Under the pieces are notes generated by a model, which was not told where the DNA came from, ran no database searches, and worked only from the letters and a program-made list of their open reading frames with translations. Made by a program: the position numbers and the translations under genes. This document shows positions 56,117 to 63,545 of a stretch of 64,000 bases of DNA, one piece after another (the stretch's first letter is position 1; every line of letters starts with the position of its first letter). This DNA is from Fibrobacter sp. UWR4 (GTDB lineage Bacteria; Fibrobacterota; Fibrobacteria; Fibrobacterales; Fibrobacteraceae), in contig NZ_QGDU01000002.1 of NCBI RefSeq assembly GCF_003149045.1, positions 62,001-126,000 of the forward strand, written 5' to 3'.

Positions 56117-56153
56117 TAAAAAAACCTCCGACCCGGAAGTCGGAGGCTTTTTA
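56117..56153. terminator. bidirectional terminator between FadL-like gene and rnpB
   Basis: CCTCCGAC (56125-56132) and GTCGGAGG (56139-56146) form a perfect stem flanked by A-tracts on one side and T-tracts on the other, so it can stop both convergent transcripts. Confidence 0.88.
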
Positions 56154-56158
56154 AATTC

Positions 56159-56526
56159 AAGGGGCAGTTATAAGCCGGGTTTTGTACCTCTTGCGAGGCG
56201 ATGACCATCTCTCTGGACGAACTGTTACCAGCCGCCTCAAGCGACCTACCCGGATATCCAACAGGCACGAGCCGCACCTGGTCCTTTCGGACGGATTCCT
56301 GCTTGGTCTTGCACCGGATGAGGTTTACATTGCCACCCCTGTCACCAGGAATGCGGTGAGCTCTTACCTCGCCATTTCACCCTTACCCGCTTGCGCGGGC
56401 GGTATAATTTCTGCTGCACTTTCTGTCGCGTTACCGCGCCTGGACGTTATCCAGCATCCTGCCCTACGGTGCCCGGACTTTCCTCCAGTCTGAATTTCTT
56501 CTCGCCGGCGGCCATCCGCTGCCCAC
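56159..56526 (-). ncRNA. rnpB: RNase P RNA (bacterial class A)
   Basis: On the minus strand the 5' part has GGAGGAAAGTCCGGGC (P4/J region), followed by ACAGAAA, GGTAAGGGTGAAATGG, and near the 3' end ACAAAACCCGGCTTATA, all hallmarks of class A RNase P RNA. The ends pair: GGGCAG near the 5' end with CTGCCC at the 3' end (P1). The 5' end is set by a TATATT box (56531-56536, minus strand) after TTGTTTC. About 368 nt. Processes tRNA 5' ends. Confidence 0.95.
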
Positions 56527-56530
56527 TTCA

Positions 56531-56536
56531 AATATA
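56531..56536 (-). promoter_or_regulatory. -10 element (TATATT) of rnpB
   Basis: Minus-strand TTGTTTC-TATATT. The RNA's expected 5' end lies 5-7 nt downstream, which independently fixes the box-to-start distance used for the leaderless genes. Confidence 0.6.
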
Positions 56537-56580
56537 GAAACAACAGGCGTTCATTGCAATTCTCTTAAAAGCCATTTTTC

Positions 56581-56586
56581 TATATT
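56581..56586 (+). promoter_or_regulatory. -10 element (TATATT) of the BamA/TamA-like gene
   Basis: CATTTTTC-TATATT-GGAG, 22 nt before the ATG at 56609, which has TTAGGA upstream. Confidence 0.5.
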
Positions 56587-56608
56587 GGAGCCCTAGTTAG
56601 GATTCTTT

Positions 56609-58360
56609 ATGCGTCATTTATCACTTGGAATACTCTTGGCTTCTGTAGCAATCGCCTTCGCACAGGACGATTCAACGTCCAACACAACCGAAAGTATTGG
56701 CACAGCCAAAATTGACGACATCCAGTTTGAAATCGGAGACGCCTTCGACGATTCCAAATACCATACCAAGTATGATAAATGGGTTTACGACATCCTGAAT
56801 GTCCTCCATATCGAATCCCAGGAATCCACCATCCGCAAGTTGCTGCTCTTTGATCCGGGCGACACCATCGACAGCCTCAAGATTATTGAAGCGGAACGAT
56901 TCCTGCGAGCCCAAAAGTTCCTCTCAGACGCAAGCATTACAGTCGTAAACGAAAACGGCAGGAACATTGCCAAGGTCAAAACCAGCGACAACTGGACCCT
57001 TACCCCTCTCATCGGGCTAAATCATCCCGGAAACGAATGGACCTACGGCATTGGCGTTCAGGAAAGCAACTTTCTTGGTTTAGGCAACAAGATCGGTTTC
57101 TACTACGGCCATGACGAGTTGCGAGACATGTACCAGTTGGAATACGGAGCACCCCATTTCCTATTCCGCTACAACCAGCTGGACATGCTTTATAGCTACA
57201 ACACGGACGGATACCTCATCAGCGGCATGATGAACATGCCGTTCCTGAGCCGAAGCAAGAATCAATGGGCATATACTGTTGCTGGTCTCAAGAGCTTGAG
57301 TTTTGCACACGTTTACGGAAGTGGCGACATGCCCATGGGCGCGGTCCCCTACCAAATCAAGGCTCCCGCCGATTCCCTTTCGAAATACCTCAAGAAATAC
57401 AAGCGTTACAACGGAAAAGAAACCGTCGAACTGATGAAGGTCGAAGACTTTAGGGACGACTCCCTAAGCATCCATCTAGCACGTTCCTTTGGAGGAGCCC
57501 ATCGCAAGCTCTATCTAGGCGCCACCTATGACTACAGGCGCACCACTGCCGTAGACGGCAAGATGTTCCGTTACATCTTTAGGGACGGAAATCAGACTTA
57601 CGCGCTGGACTCAGCAACAGCCTGGAACGAATGGCTTCCCGACGTCAAGGATTCACGACCGGGTTTCTACCTAATGATCAACAACTTCCGTTACGAAAAA
57701 ATCAAGAATTTCCATAACGTCAAGTGGACAGAAGATATCCAGAAAGGCTACAGTTTAAAGTTCCAATTATCCAAGAACTACGAACAGCTAGCATCCAACA
57801 ACAACGACATCCGCATGGATTTCTGGGGAGACATGTACCTGGGAACAGGTATGCATCACCTGACCCTGCAGTCCAATGCACGTTTCTATCTGGACCACGG
57901 CAAGCAACACGACTTTTACGGAAAACTGAACGGAGAATACATCTTTCATCCCACCAACGCTTTGTCAACAGCAATCAAGGGAGTCATCGACTTCTATGAA
58001 GACACTCCCTATGGCATTCAGCTTTCTTTAGGCGGAGCCGATGGATTCACTGGTTTCCCCGTCTGTTACTATACAGGACAGGCTCGTGTGTACGGATCCA
58101 TTGAGCAACGTTGGTTCCCCAATTTCGAAGTGGCCACACTTGTACCCGTATTCACGCTATACGGAAGCGTCGGTGAAACCGCCTGGGACTTTGACGATAT
58201 CAATCGCAAGGATTTGATTTACGTTCTTGGCATCGGCGCACGCTTTGTCCAGACAAAGTCCATTAGCCGTATTATCAACAAGGCGGACGTAAGCGTACCC
58301 CTAAACGGAGCTCGTAAGGGAGACATCCACTACTCCATCACGACCGCTTACACCCTCTAG
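56609..58360 (+). CDS. BamA/TamA-like outer-membrane protein (POTRA plus barrel)
   Basis: 583 residues. Signal peptide to about residue 18 (VAIAFAQ). One POTRA-like domain (about 60-130) has ESTIRKLLLFDPGDTIDSLKIIEAERFLRAQKFLSDASI, the strand-helix-helix-strand pattern in which these proteins start with a high-P-D-type loop. The rest is a beta barrel (YGIGVQESNFLGLGNKIGFYYGHDE, GFTGFPVCYYTGQARVYGSIEQRWF near the end). Too short and single-POTRA for the main BamA, so an accessory Omp85-family protein. Substrate unknown. Confidence 0.75.
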   Translation: MRHLSLGILLASVAIAFAQDDSTSNTTESIGTAKIDDIQFEIGDAFDDSKYHTKYDKWVYDILNVLHIESQESTIRKLLLFDPGDTIDSLKIIEAERFLRAQKFLSDASITVVNENGRNIAKVKTSDNWTLTPLIGLNHPGNEWTYGIGVQESNFLGLGNKIGFYYGHDELRDMYQLEYGAPHFLFRYNQLDMLYSYNTDGYLISGMMNMPFLSRSKNQWAYTVAGLKSLSFAHVYGSGDMPMGAVPYQIKAPADSLSKYLKKYKRYNGKETVELMKVEDFRDDSLSIHLARSFGGAHRKLYLGATYDYRRTTAVDGKMFRYIFRDGNQTYALDSATAWNEWLPDVKDSRPGFYLMINNFRYEKIKNFHNVKWTEDIQKGYSLKFQLSKNYEQLASNNNDIRMDFWGDMYLGTGMHHLTLQSNARFYLDHGKQHDFYGKLNGEYIFHPTNALSTAIKGVIDFYEDTPYGIQLSLGGADGFTGFPVCYYTGQARVYGSIEQRWFPNFEVATLVPVFTLYGSVGETAWDFDDINRKDLIYVLGIGARFVQTKSISRIINKADVSVPLNGARKGDIHYSITTAYTL

Positions 58361-58514
58361 CATCCGTAGGGAAATGTGATTTGTTGAACAATCGGGGCAC
58401 TTTCCCAATATTTTTTTACAAAACTTGCACGTTCATTGTAACATTTTGCCCATTTTTTCATATTTTATGAAAAAAAAAATCAAGATTTTGTCCCTTTAAG
58501 GATTATTCGACATC

Positions 58515-59072
58515 ATGCGTATTTTTACAAAGTTGATCAGTTTTGCCGCATTTGTTGCAATCGCCGCAGGCGTGTCCAACGCACAGCTCGCAGTCGAACA
58601 GCCTGCAGTTGACGTAAAGTTGATGCAGGATTCCACAACGAATCAGCCTATGAAGATGGACTTTTCCAAGCCTCTTACCGGCATTAGCGATCCAGGCATC
58701 CTGTTCAGCCACTTTTCCAACCGTCCCCTGCTGATCTACTATTTCAGCCCAAAGTGTCCCCACTGCCAGCGCCATATGCCGGAAATCCAGGACCTGATGA
58801 AGGAATATGAAAAGGACGGCCTGACCGGCATCGCCATCGGTCTCGGCGGAGGCATCAAGAAGAACGACATTAGGCTGTTCATCGACCAGTACAAGGTGGT
58901 CATTCCCGTTTTCCAGGACGCAGACTATAAGTTCGCTCCCGTATACGGCACCGGCTATATTCCCGTTGTCTATCTGGTCAACAAGGATGGCACCTTCTAC
59001 CGCTATGAAACAGTCAATGACGCAAACATCAAGGACATGCGCAGGAAGATTTCTACCATGCTGAAGAAGTAG
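58515..59072 (+). CDS. exported thioredoxin-like (TlpA/AhpC-TSA type) protein
   Basis: 185 residues. Signal peptide to about residue 23 (GVSNAQ). A thioredoxin fold starts near residue 60: PLLIYYFSPKCPHCQRHMPEI with the redox pair Cys81/Cys84 (CPHC), and the cis-proline GYIPVVYLVNKDG (about 150). Probably a periplasmic thiol oxidoreductase; the CPHC centre is of the DsbA-like kind. AAGGA lies upstream. Followed by a terminator; alone in its unit. Confidence 0.85.
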   Translation: MRIFTKLISFAAFVAIAAGVSNAQLAVEQPAVDVKLMQDSTTNQPMKMDFSKPLTGISDPGILFSHFSNRPLLIYYFSPKCPHCQRHMPEIQDLMKEYEKDGLTGIAIGLGGGIKKNDIRLFIDQYKVVIPVFQDADYKFAPVYGTGYIPVVYLVNKDGTFYRYETVNDANIKDMRRKISTMLKK

Positions 59073-59099
59073 GCTAAATAAGCCCGGATTATTTTCGAG

Positions 59100-59125
59100 G
59101 GAGCGCTTTCGCGCTCCTTTTTCTT
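59100..59125 (+). terminator. intrinsic terminator of the thioredoxin-like gene
   Basis: GGAGCGC and GCGCTCC (59100-59106, 59111-59117) around TTTC, followed by TTTTTC. Confidence 0.85.
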
Positions 59126-59143
59126 TTTGGGCAAGCTTGATTT

Positions 59144-59276
59144 TCCGCATCCCTTCGGGGAACCTAACGGGATTCTGCCAGCCTATAAGGCTGGCAGCAG
59201 TTTCTACGGCTCGGCAATGCGAACACAAGTGTTCGCGCTGCACTCGCCTTACGTAACTGTCGAACCTGTGGGTTCT
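59144..59276. repeat. cluster of palindromes in non-coding DNA
   Basis: CTGCCAGCCT-ATA-AGGCTGGCAG (59175-59197, perfect 10-bp arms), GCGAACAC-AA-GTGTTCGC (59219-59236, perfect 8-bp arms) and GAACC-TGTG-GGTTC (59262-59275) follow one another between two genes. None has a T tail. No open frame of protein-like composition. Confidence 0.6.
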
Positions 59277-59288
59277 TTCAACACCTGA

Positions 59289-59331
59289 GAGTACGAAAAA
59301 GGCCACCCCTTAGGGCGGCCTTTTCGTACTC
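59289..59331 (-). terminator. terminator hairpin overlapping the 3' end of tRNA-Arg
   Basis: GAGTACGAAAA (59289-59299) is the exact complement of TTTTCGTACTC (59321-59331), with GGCC/GGCC pairing inside. The right arm includes the tRNA's discriminator base and four acceptor bases. Confidence 0.65.
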
Positions 59332-59400
59332 GAGGCGGGATTCGAACCCACGACCCTCTGCTTAGAAGGCAGATGCTCTATCCAACTGAGCTACTCGAGC
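59327..59400 (-). tRNA. tRNA-Arg (anticodon TCT)
   Basis: On the minus strand: acceptor GCTCGAG/CTCGAGT (one G-U), D arm TAGCTCAGTTGGATAGAGC, anticodon stem-loop TCTGC-CTTCTAA-GCAGA giving TCT (reads AGA), and T arm GTGGGTTCGAATCCCGC. CCA not encoded. Confidence 0.97.
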
Positions 59401-59539
59401 CTATACTTCCAGTAGAAGTTGGGCTACAATATAGTAAAACTTTAAACAAACTTCAACTCGCTTTATCAAGTCTATTATAGCTAAAAACTATCACTAGCCA
59501 TACGGATTTTCGTACTACACAGAACCCGTCACATTTTCC

Positions 59540-59545
59540 TATATT
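59540..59545 (+). promoter_or_regulatory. -10 element (TATATT) of metF, leaderless type
   Basis: ATTTTCC-TATATT ends 7 nt before the ATG at 59553; the 7 nt (ACGCGCC) hold no ribosome site. Confidence 0.5.
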
Positions 59546-59552
59546 ACGCGCC

Positions 59553-60443
59553 ATGAAAATCGTTGATATTCTCAAGCAAGATAAAATGAGCCTCTCCTTC
59601 GAAGTGTTCCCTCCCAAGAAGGAAACCAGCTTCGAAAGCGTTAAGAACGCCACCGAATCCATCGCAGCCCTCGGCCCCGCTTTTATGAGCGTCACCTATG
59701 GTGCCGGCGGCGGCGTCAGCCAGTACACACTTGAAATCGCCAAGAACATCAAGCAGAAATTCAATGTTCCTATGCTGGCCCATCTGACTTGTGTCTCCAG
59801 CAGCAAGGAAACCGTAAAGCAGCGCATTGACGATATGAAGGCAGCAGGCATCACCAACGTGATGGCCCTCCGCGGCGACCTCACTCCGGAATTGATCGCC
59901 AACGGTCGAACCGACTGCGATTATCAACACGCCATTGAGCTGGTCCGCGAACTGAAGGAAAGCGACGGAGACTTCTGCATCGGAGCAGCCTGCTATCCGG
60001 AAAAGCATCCCGAAAGCGCAAACCAGCGTGAAGATATCCAACATCTTAAGGAAAAGGTGGACGCCGGAGCCGACTTCCTCACCACCCAGATGGTATTCGA
60101 CAACAACCTGTTCTTCAACTTTCTATACAAGTTACGTGAAGCAGGCGTCACCTGCCCGGTTCTCCCCGGCATTATGCCCATTACCAATGCCAACCAGGTG
60201 GAACGAGCCATCAAGCTTTCCGGCTCCTTCATGCCCCAGCGTTTCAAGTCCCTGGTGGACAAGTTCGGAAGCGATCCTGAAGCCATGAAGCAGGCCGGCA
60301 TCATTTACGCCAGTGACCAAATTATCGACCTGTACGCCAACGGCATCACCAACGTTCACGTCTACTCCATGAACAAGCCGGACGTGGCCGAAGGCATCTT
60401 ACGCAACGTTTCCGCCATTCTCGGCAGGAACTTTATCGCATAA
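59553..60443 (+). CDS. metF: 5,10-methylenetetrahydrofolate reductase
   Basis: 296 residues, normal length. FAD-dependent reduction of methylene-THF to methyl-THF for methionine synthesis. MetF pattern: SLSFEVFPPKKE with the catalytic Glu (about 13-24), FMSVTYGAGGG, HLTCVSSSKE, ALRGD, a CIGAACYPEKHPES segment and the late TTQMVFDN, LPGIMPITN. Predicted leaderless start. Single gene with its own terminator. Confidence 0.95.
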   Translation: MKIVDILKQDKMSLSFEVFPPKKETSFESVKNATESIAALGPAFMSVTYGAGGGVSQYTLEIAKNIKQKFNVPMLAHLTCVSSSKETVKQRIDDMKAAGITNVMALRGDLTPELIANGRTDCDYQHAIELVRELKESDGDFCIGAACYPEKHPESANQREDIQHLKEKVDAGADFLTTQMVFDNNLFFNFLYKLREAGVTCPVLPGIMPITNANQVERAIKLSGSFMPQRFKSLVDKFGSDPEAMKQAGIIYASDQIIDLYANGITNVHVYSMNKPDVAEGILRNVSAILGRNFIA

Positions 60444-60470
60444 AAGTTCGATTACAGCCTGATTTTCATG

Positions 60471-60510
60471 AAAATCCCCCCATTATTCCAATTTGGGGGG
60501 ATTTATTTTA
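60471..60510 (+). terminator. intrinsic terminator of metF
   Basis: AAATCCCCCC (60472-60481) and GGGGGGATTT (60495-60504) form a perfect 10-bp stem, then a T-rich tail. Confidence 0.85.
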
Positions 60511-60601
60511 CTTTATAGGCAAAATAAAAGTTTGTTTTTTCCAAATTCAAATTATATATATTGTCAATGAAACCGCCCCTAACGGGCGAAAAAGGATGAA
60601 T

Positions 60602-61126
60602 ATGATCTCTTATACCGACGCTTACAAGATTGCAGCCGAAATTCACAAGGACCAGGTGGACAAGGCTGGCGGCCCCTACATTGATTTTCTTCAGAATGTT
60701 GTAGACAACCTTAAGGCAAAGGGCGAAACCGAGGAAGTGCAAATCCTTGCACTGCTTCAGGATACCACAACCGCTTCTGCCAAGAAGACCGCAGCAGACC
60801 TTGTCCAGATGGGTGTTCCCGCCGACATAGTGGCAAAGATCGAAAAAATGACTTATCGCAAGAACCAGAGCTGGATCGACGAATACAGCTGCAAGCTGAT
60901 GGCCCAGGGCGTCCCCGCTGAAGAAGCCACCTACGAAGCCCGCGAAAAGGAATTCGTAAAGTTCGCCGAAAGCCTGAAGGACGACCCCATCATGGCAAAG
61001 GCCAAGGCAGCCATCCTTACCACCCTTCTGGAAGACAAATATATCCGTCGTAATGAACGTCGTGAGCTTAAGACCAAGTTCCGCCTGAAGAAGTATCAGG
61101 CTGCAATCGAAGCTCTGAACACTTAA
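60602..61126 (+). CDS. degenerate HD-domain protein related to the RelA/SpoT hydrolase fold
   Basis: 174 residues from the ATG at 60602, chosen because AAGGA lies 5 nt upstream; the ATG at 60596 overlaps that site. The first ~75 residues follow the pattern of ppGpp-hydrolase-like HD domains: YTDAYKIAAEIHKDQVDKAGGPYIDFLQNV and ILALLQDTTTASAKKTAADL. At the positions of the metal ligands this protein has Asp-Phe for His-Pro and Gln-Asp for His-Asp, and no later KxxD motif. The fold is probably kept but not catalysis. The helical C-terminus is basic (RRNERRELKTKFRLKK). Perhaps a binding or regulatory protein. Confidence 0.6.
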   Translation: MISYTDAYKIAAEIHKDQVDKAGGPYIDFLQNVVDNLKAKGETEEVQILALLQDTTTASAKKTAADLVQMGVPADIVAKIEKMTYRKNQSWIDEYSCKLMAQGVPAEEATYEAREKEFVKFAESLKDDPIMAKAKAAILTTLLEDKYIRRNERRELKTKFRLKKYQAAIEALNT

Positions 61127-61154
61127 TTCAGCTAAAATACGGATTTTATCCTAT

Positions 61155-61188
61155 AAACGAGAGTCGAGGCAATCGCTCTCGTTTTTTT
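61155..61188 (+). terminator. intrinsic terminator after the degenerate HD gene
   Basis: AAACGAGAG (61155-61163) and CTCTCGTTT (61176-61184) form a perfect stem, then T4. Confidence 0.85.
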
Positions 61189-61275
61189 ATCCGGAAATCC
61201 TATAATTTTTGTGTGAATTGCACGGCTTTTTGATTAAAACACACAAAAATAACTTTCCAAAAACGTAGCTTTTGC

Positions 61276-61281
61276 TAAATT
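61276..61281 (+). promoter_or_regulatory. -10 element (TAAATT) of serC
   Basis: CTTTTGC-TAAATT-TACC. Predicted leader of about 46 nt; the ATG at 61334 has AAGGA. Confidence 0.5.
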
Positions 61282-61333
61282 TACCCCGTCAAAACCAGAT
61301 GGTTTTGCAAAACTATATATAAGGAACATTATC

Positions 61334-62452
61334 ATGGCTAATAAGGTCTATAACTTTAGCGCAGGCCCCTCTGTCCTGCCCGAACAAGCACTCAAGGAAG
61401 CTTCTGAAGCATGCATCGACTATGCAAACTCCGGCATCAGTATTCTCTCCATGAGTCACCGTTCAAAGCCCATCGAGAACATGTTCCTCGAAACTGAACA
61501 GCTTCTCCGCGACCTCATGGGTATCCCCGCCAACTACGATATCATTTTCCTCGGCGGCGGCTGCTCCCTCCTGTTCTGCATGATGCCTATGAACTTCCTC
61601 CCGGCCGACGGCGTTGCCGACTACACCGACACTGGTGTCTGGGCAAACAAGGCTCTCAAGGAAGCTAAGCAGTTCGGTAACGTTAACGTTGCTTGCTCCA
61701 CCAAGGCTGATGTGTACAACCACATCGACAAGAACCTGCAGCTCTCTGACAACGCAACCTACCTCCACGTTACCGCCAACAACACCATTTACGGTACCGA
61801 ATGGCACAACTTCCCGAAGCCCAAGTCCGGCTTCCTCATGGCTGACATGAGCTCCGACTTCCTCGCCCGCAAGGTGAACGTGGAAGACTTCGGCGTGATC
61901 TACGGCGGCGCTCAGAAGAACATCTCCTGCGCAGGCGTTACCGTTTCCATCATCCGTAAGGACTTGCTCGGCAAGGTCGATCGTCAGATCCCCACCATGC
62001 TGAACTTCAAGACTCATCTCGACGAAAAGACCGGCGTGAACTCCATGTTCAACACTCCTCCGGTATTCGCAGTCTACACCATGAACCGCACCCTCAACTG
62101 GCTGAAGCAGATCGGCGGTGTTGACGCTATCGAAAAGATCAACCGCGAAAAGGCTGCTCTCCTTTACAGCGCCATCGACAACTCCAAGGTGTTCGTCGGT
62201 ACCGCTGCTAAGGAAGACCGTTCTCTCATGAACGTTCCCTTCGTATTCAACCGCGAAGTTGTTTCCGAAGAAAAGGATGCAGACATGGCTAAGGACTTCA
62301 TCGAATTCGCAAAGTCCAAGGGTCTCGTCCAGATCAAGGGTCACCGTTCTGTTGGCGGCTTCCGCGCTTCCATCTACAACGCAATGCCCATCGAAGGTGT
62401 CCAGGCTCTCGTTGACTGCATGGGCGACTACGAAAAGAAGATCTTGGGCTAA
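61334..62452 (+). CDS. serC: phosphoserine aminotransferase
   Basis: 372 residues. PLP enzyme of serine (and pyridoxine) synthesis. N-terminus VYNFSAGPSVLPEQAL and SMSHRSKP are diagnostic, GGGCSLLFCMMPMNFL binds the cofactor phosphate, and the Schiff-base lysine lies in YGGAQKNISCAGVT (Lys near 198). HRSVGGFRASIYNAMPIEGVQALV closes the protein as in other SerC. Length normal. Own promoter and terminator. Confidence 0.96.
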   Translation: MANKVYNFSAGPSVLPEQALKEASEACIDYANSGISILSMSHRSKPIENMFLETEQLLRDLMGIPANYDIIFLGGGCSLLFCMMPMNFLPADGVADYTDTGVWANKALKEAKQFGNVNVACSTKADVYNHIDKNLQLSDNATYLHVTANNTIYGTEWHNFPKPKSGFLMADMSSDFLARKVNVEDFGVIYGGAQKNISCAGVTVSIIRKDLLGKVDRQIPTMLNFKTHLDEKTGVNSMFNTPPVFAVYTMNRTLNWLKQIGGVDAIEKINREKAALLYSAIDNSKVFVGTAAKEDRSLMNVPFVFNREVVSEEKDADMAKDFIEFAKSKGLVQIKGHRSVGGFRASIYNAMPIEGVQALVDCMGDYEKKILG

Positions 62453-62501
62453 AGCTAATTAGGCGCGAGGCTCCAGGTTTCTGACTCGAGCCCAAAAGTT
62501 C

Positions 62502-62536
62502 AAAAGGTTAAAGGATTCGTCCTTTAACCTTTTTTT
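62502..62536 (+). terminator. intrinsic terminator of serC
   Basis: AAAAGGTTAAAGGA and TCCTTTAACCTTTT (62502-62515, 62520-62533), a perfect 14-bp stem with TTCG loop and T tail. Confidence 0.92.
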
Positions 62537-62564
62537 CTTTATCCTTTCTACATCCCGCTTCGTC

Positions 62565-62648
62565 CTTCATCCAGCCAACTTCCAACTGTCTACTTCCTAC
62601 TGCCTACCGTCTACTTCCTACTGCCTACCGTTTACTACATTTACTCCT
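62565..62648 (+). repeat. 21-bp tandem repeat in a G-poor leader before psd
   Basis: A 21-bp unit (G + T + CTACTTCCTACTGCCTACC) occurs twice exactly at 62588-62608 and 62609-62629 and continues as a degenerate third copy up to the ATG at 62649. The tract is pyrimidine-rich, nearly G-free, and holds no Shine-Dalgarno. Confidence 0.75.
62636..62641 (+). promoter_or_regulatory. possible -10 element (TACATT) of psd inside the repeat tract
   Basis: TACATT ends 7 nt before the ATG at 62649, the spacing of the other leaderless candidates. Confidence 0.3.
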
Positions 62649-63500
62649 ATGAATACCGCTTTTTATGTTTTTATGAAGTTGCTGCCCAAGAACGCAGCCA
62701 GCCGAGCCTTTGGCGCCCTTACCCGTTTGCGCATTCCTTTCCTTAGCGCGAAGGCTCGAGACCTGTTTTGCAGCTATTACAAGCTGAACATGGAAGAAGC
62801 GGAATATCCTCTGGAACATTACGCAAATATCGGTGAACTTTTCATCCGCCATCTGAAGCCAGGCGCACGTCCCATTGCAGAAACCGAAATTGTAAGCCCT
62901 GTAGATGGCGTACTCTCCCAGACCGCGGTCTTCGATGACAACCCCCAGTTGATCCAGGCCAAGGGTAAGACCTACACCCTGAAGTCCCTCCTTCGCGACG
63001 GGGAATTGGCAAAGAAGTTTGAAGGCGGAGCCTTTGCCACCATCTACCTGGCACCCTTTAACTACCACCGCATTCACTGCCCTGCCAAGGCAGAAGTCAT
63101 CGGCGCAAGCTACTGCCCGGGAACCCTGTGGCCCGTCAACGTAGGCAGCGTGGAACGGGTAGAAGGCCTCTTCAGCATTAACGAACGTCTCACCAGCCAC
63201 CTCCGTCTGGAGGACGGTTCCGAGATGCTAGTCGTCAAGGTGGGCGCCACCAACGTGGGACGTATCGGTGTTTCCTACTCCAAGAACCTGCTGGTGAACG
63301 CCGGCAAGCTCCCCCGCAACAAGAAGCGTCACGACTGGACTCCCAAGAAAAAGATTGAAATCGAGAAGGGTGGCGAACTGGGCCGTTTCGAAATGGGCAG
63401 CACCGTCATTCTCGTGGTGGACAAGAAAATCCGTGAACGCAACCCGGAACTGTTCAAGAACCGCGTGGGCCAGGCCGTCAAGGTGGGCGAAGCCCTCTAG
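62649..63500 (+). CDS. psd: phosphatidylserine decarboxylase proenzyme
   Basis: 283 residues. Converts phosphatidylserine to phosphatidylethanolamine. The family pattern is complete: SPVDGVLSQ (Asp near 86), YLAPFNYHRIHCP (His140, His143) and the self-cleavage motif MGST at 249-252, where the chain should split between Gly250 and Ser251 to make the pyruvoyl group. Most bacteria have LGST; Met replaces Leu. Membrane-associated. No Shine-Dalgarno; preceded by a 21-bp tandem repeat. Confidence 0.93.
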   Translation: MNTAFYVFMKLLPKNAASRAFGALTRLRIPFLSAKARDLFCSYYKLNMEEAEYPLEHYANIGELFIRHLKPGARPIAETEIVSPVDGVLSQTAVFDDNPQLIQAKGKTYTLKSLLRDGELAKKFEGGAFATIYLAPFNYHRIHCPAKAEVIGASYCPGTLWPVNVGSVERVEGLFSINERLTSHLRLEDGSEMLVVKVGATNVGRIGVSYSKNLLVNAGKLPRNKKRHDWTPKKKIEIEKGGELGRFEMGSTVILVVDKKIRERNPELFKNRVGQAVKVGEAL

Positions 63501-63532
63501 CCTTTACAGCAGTTCCTTTCGTCCTGTATTTT

Positions 63533-63538
63533 ATAAAT
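63533..63538 (+). promoter_or_regulatory. -10 element (TATAAA) of the last, partial gene, leaderless type
   Basis: GTATT-TATAAA ends 7 nt before the ATG at 63546; no ribosome site. Confidence 0.45.
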
Positions 63539-63545
63539 CCGTCCC

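Noticed and set aside
56182-56493. 103-codon plus-strand frame over rnpB
   Set aside because: The region is RNase P RNA on the opposite strand with conserved core elements.
62588-62648. CRISPR-like array
   Set aside because: The 21-bp units are directly adjacent with no spacers, and no cas genes are present.
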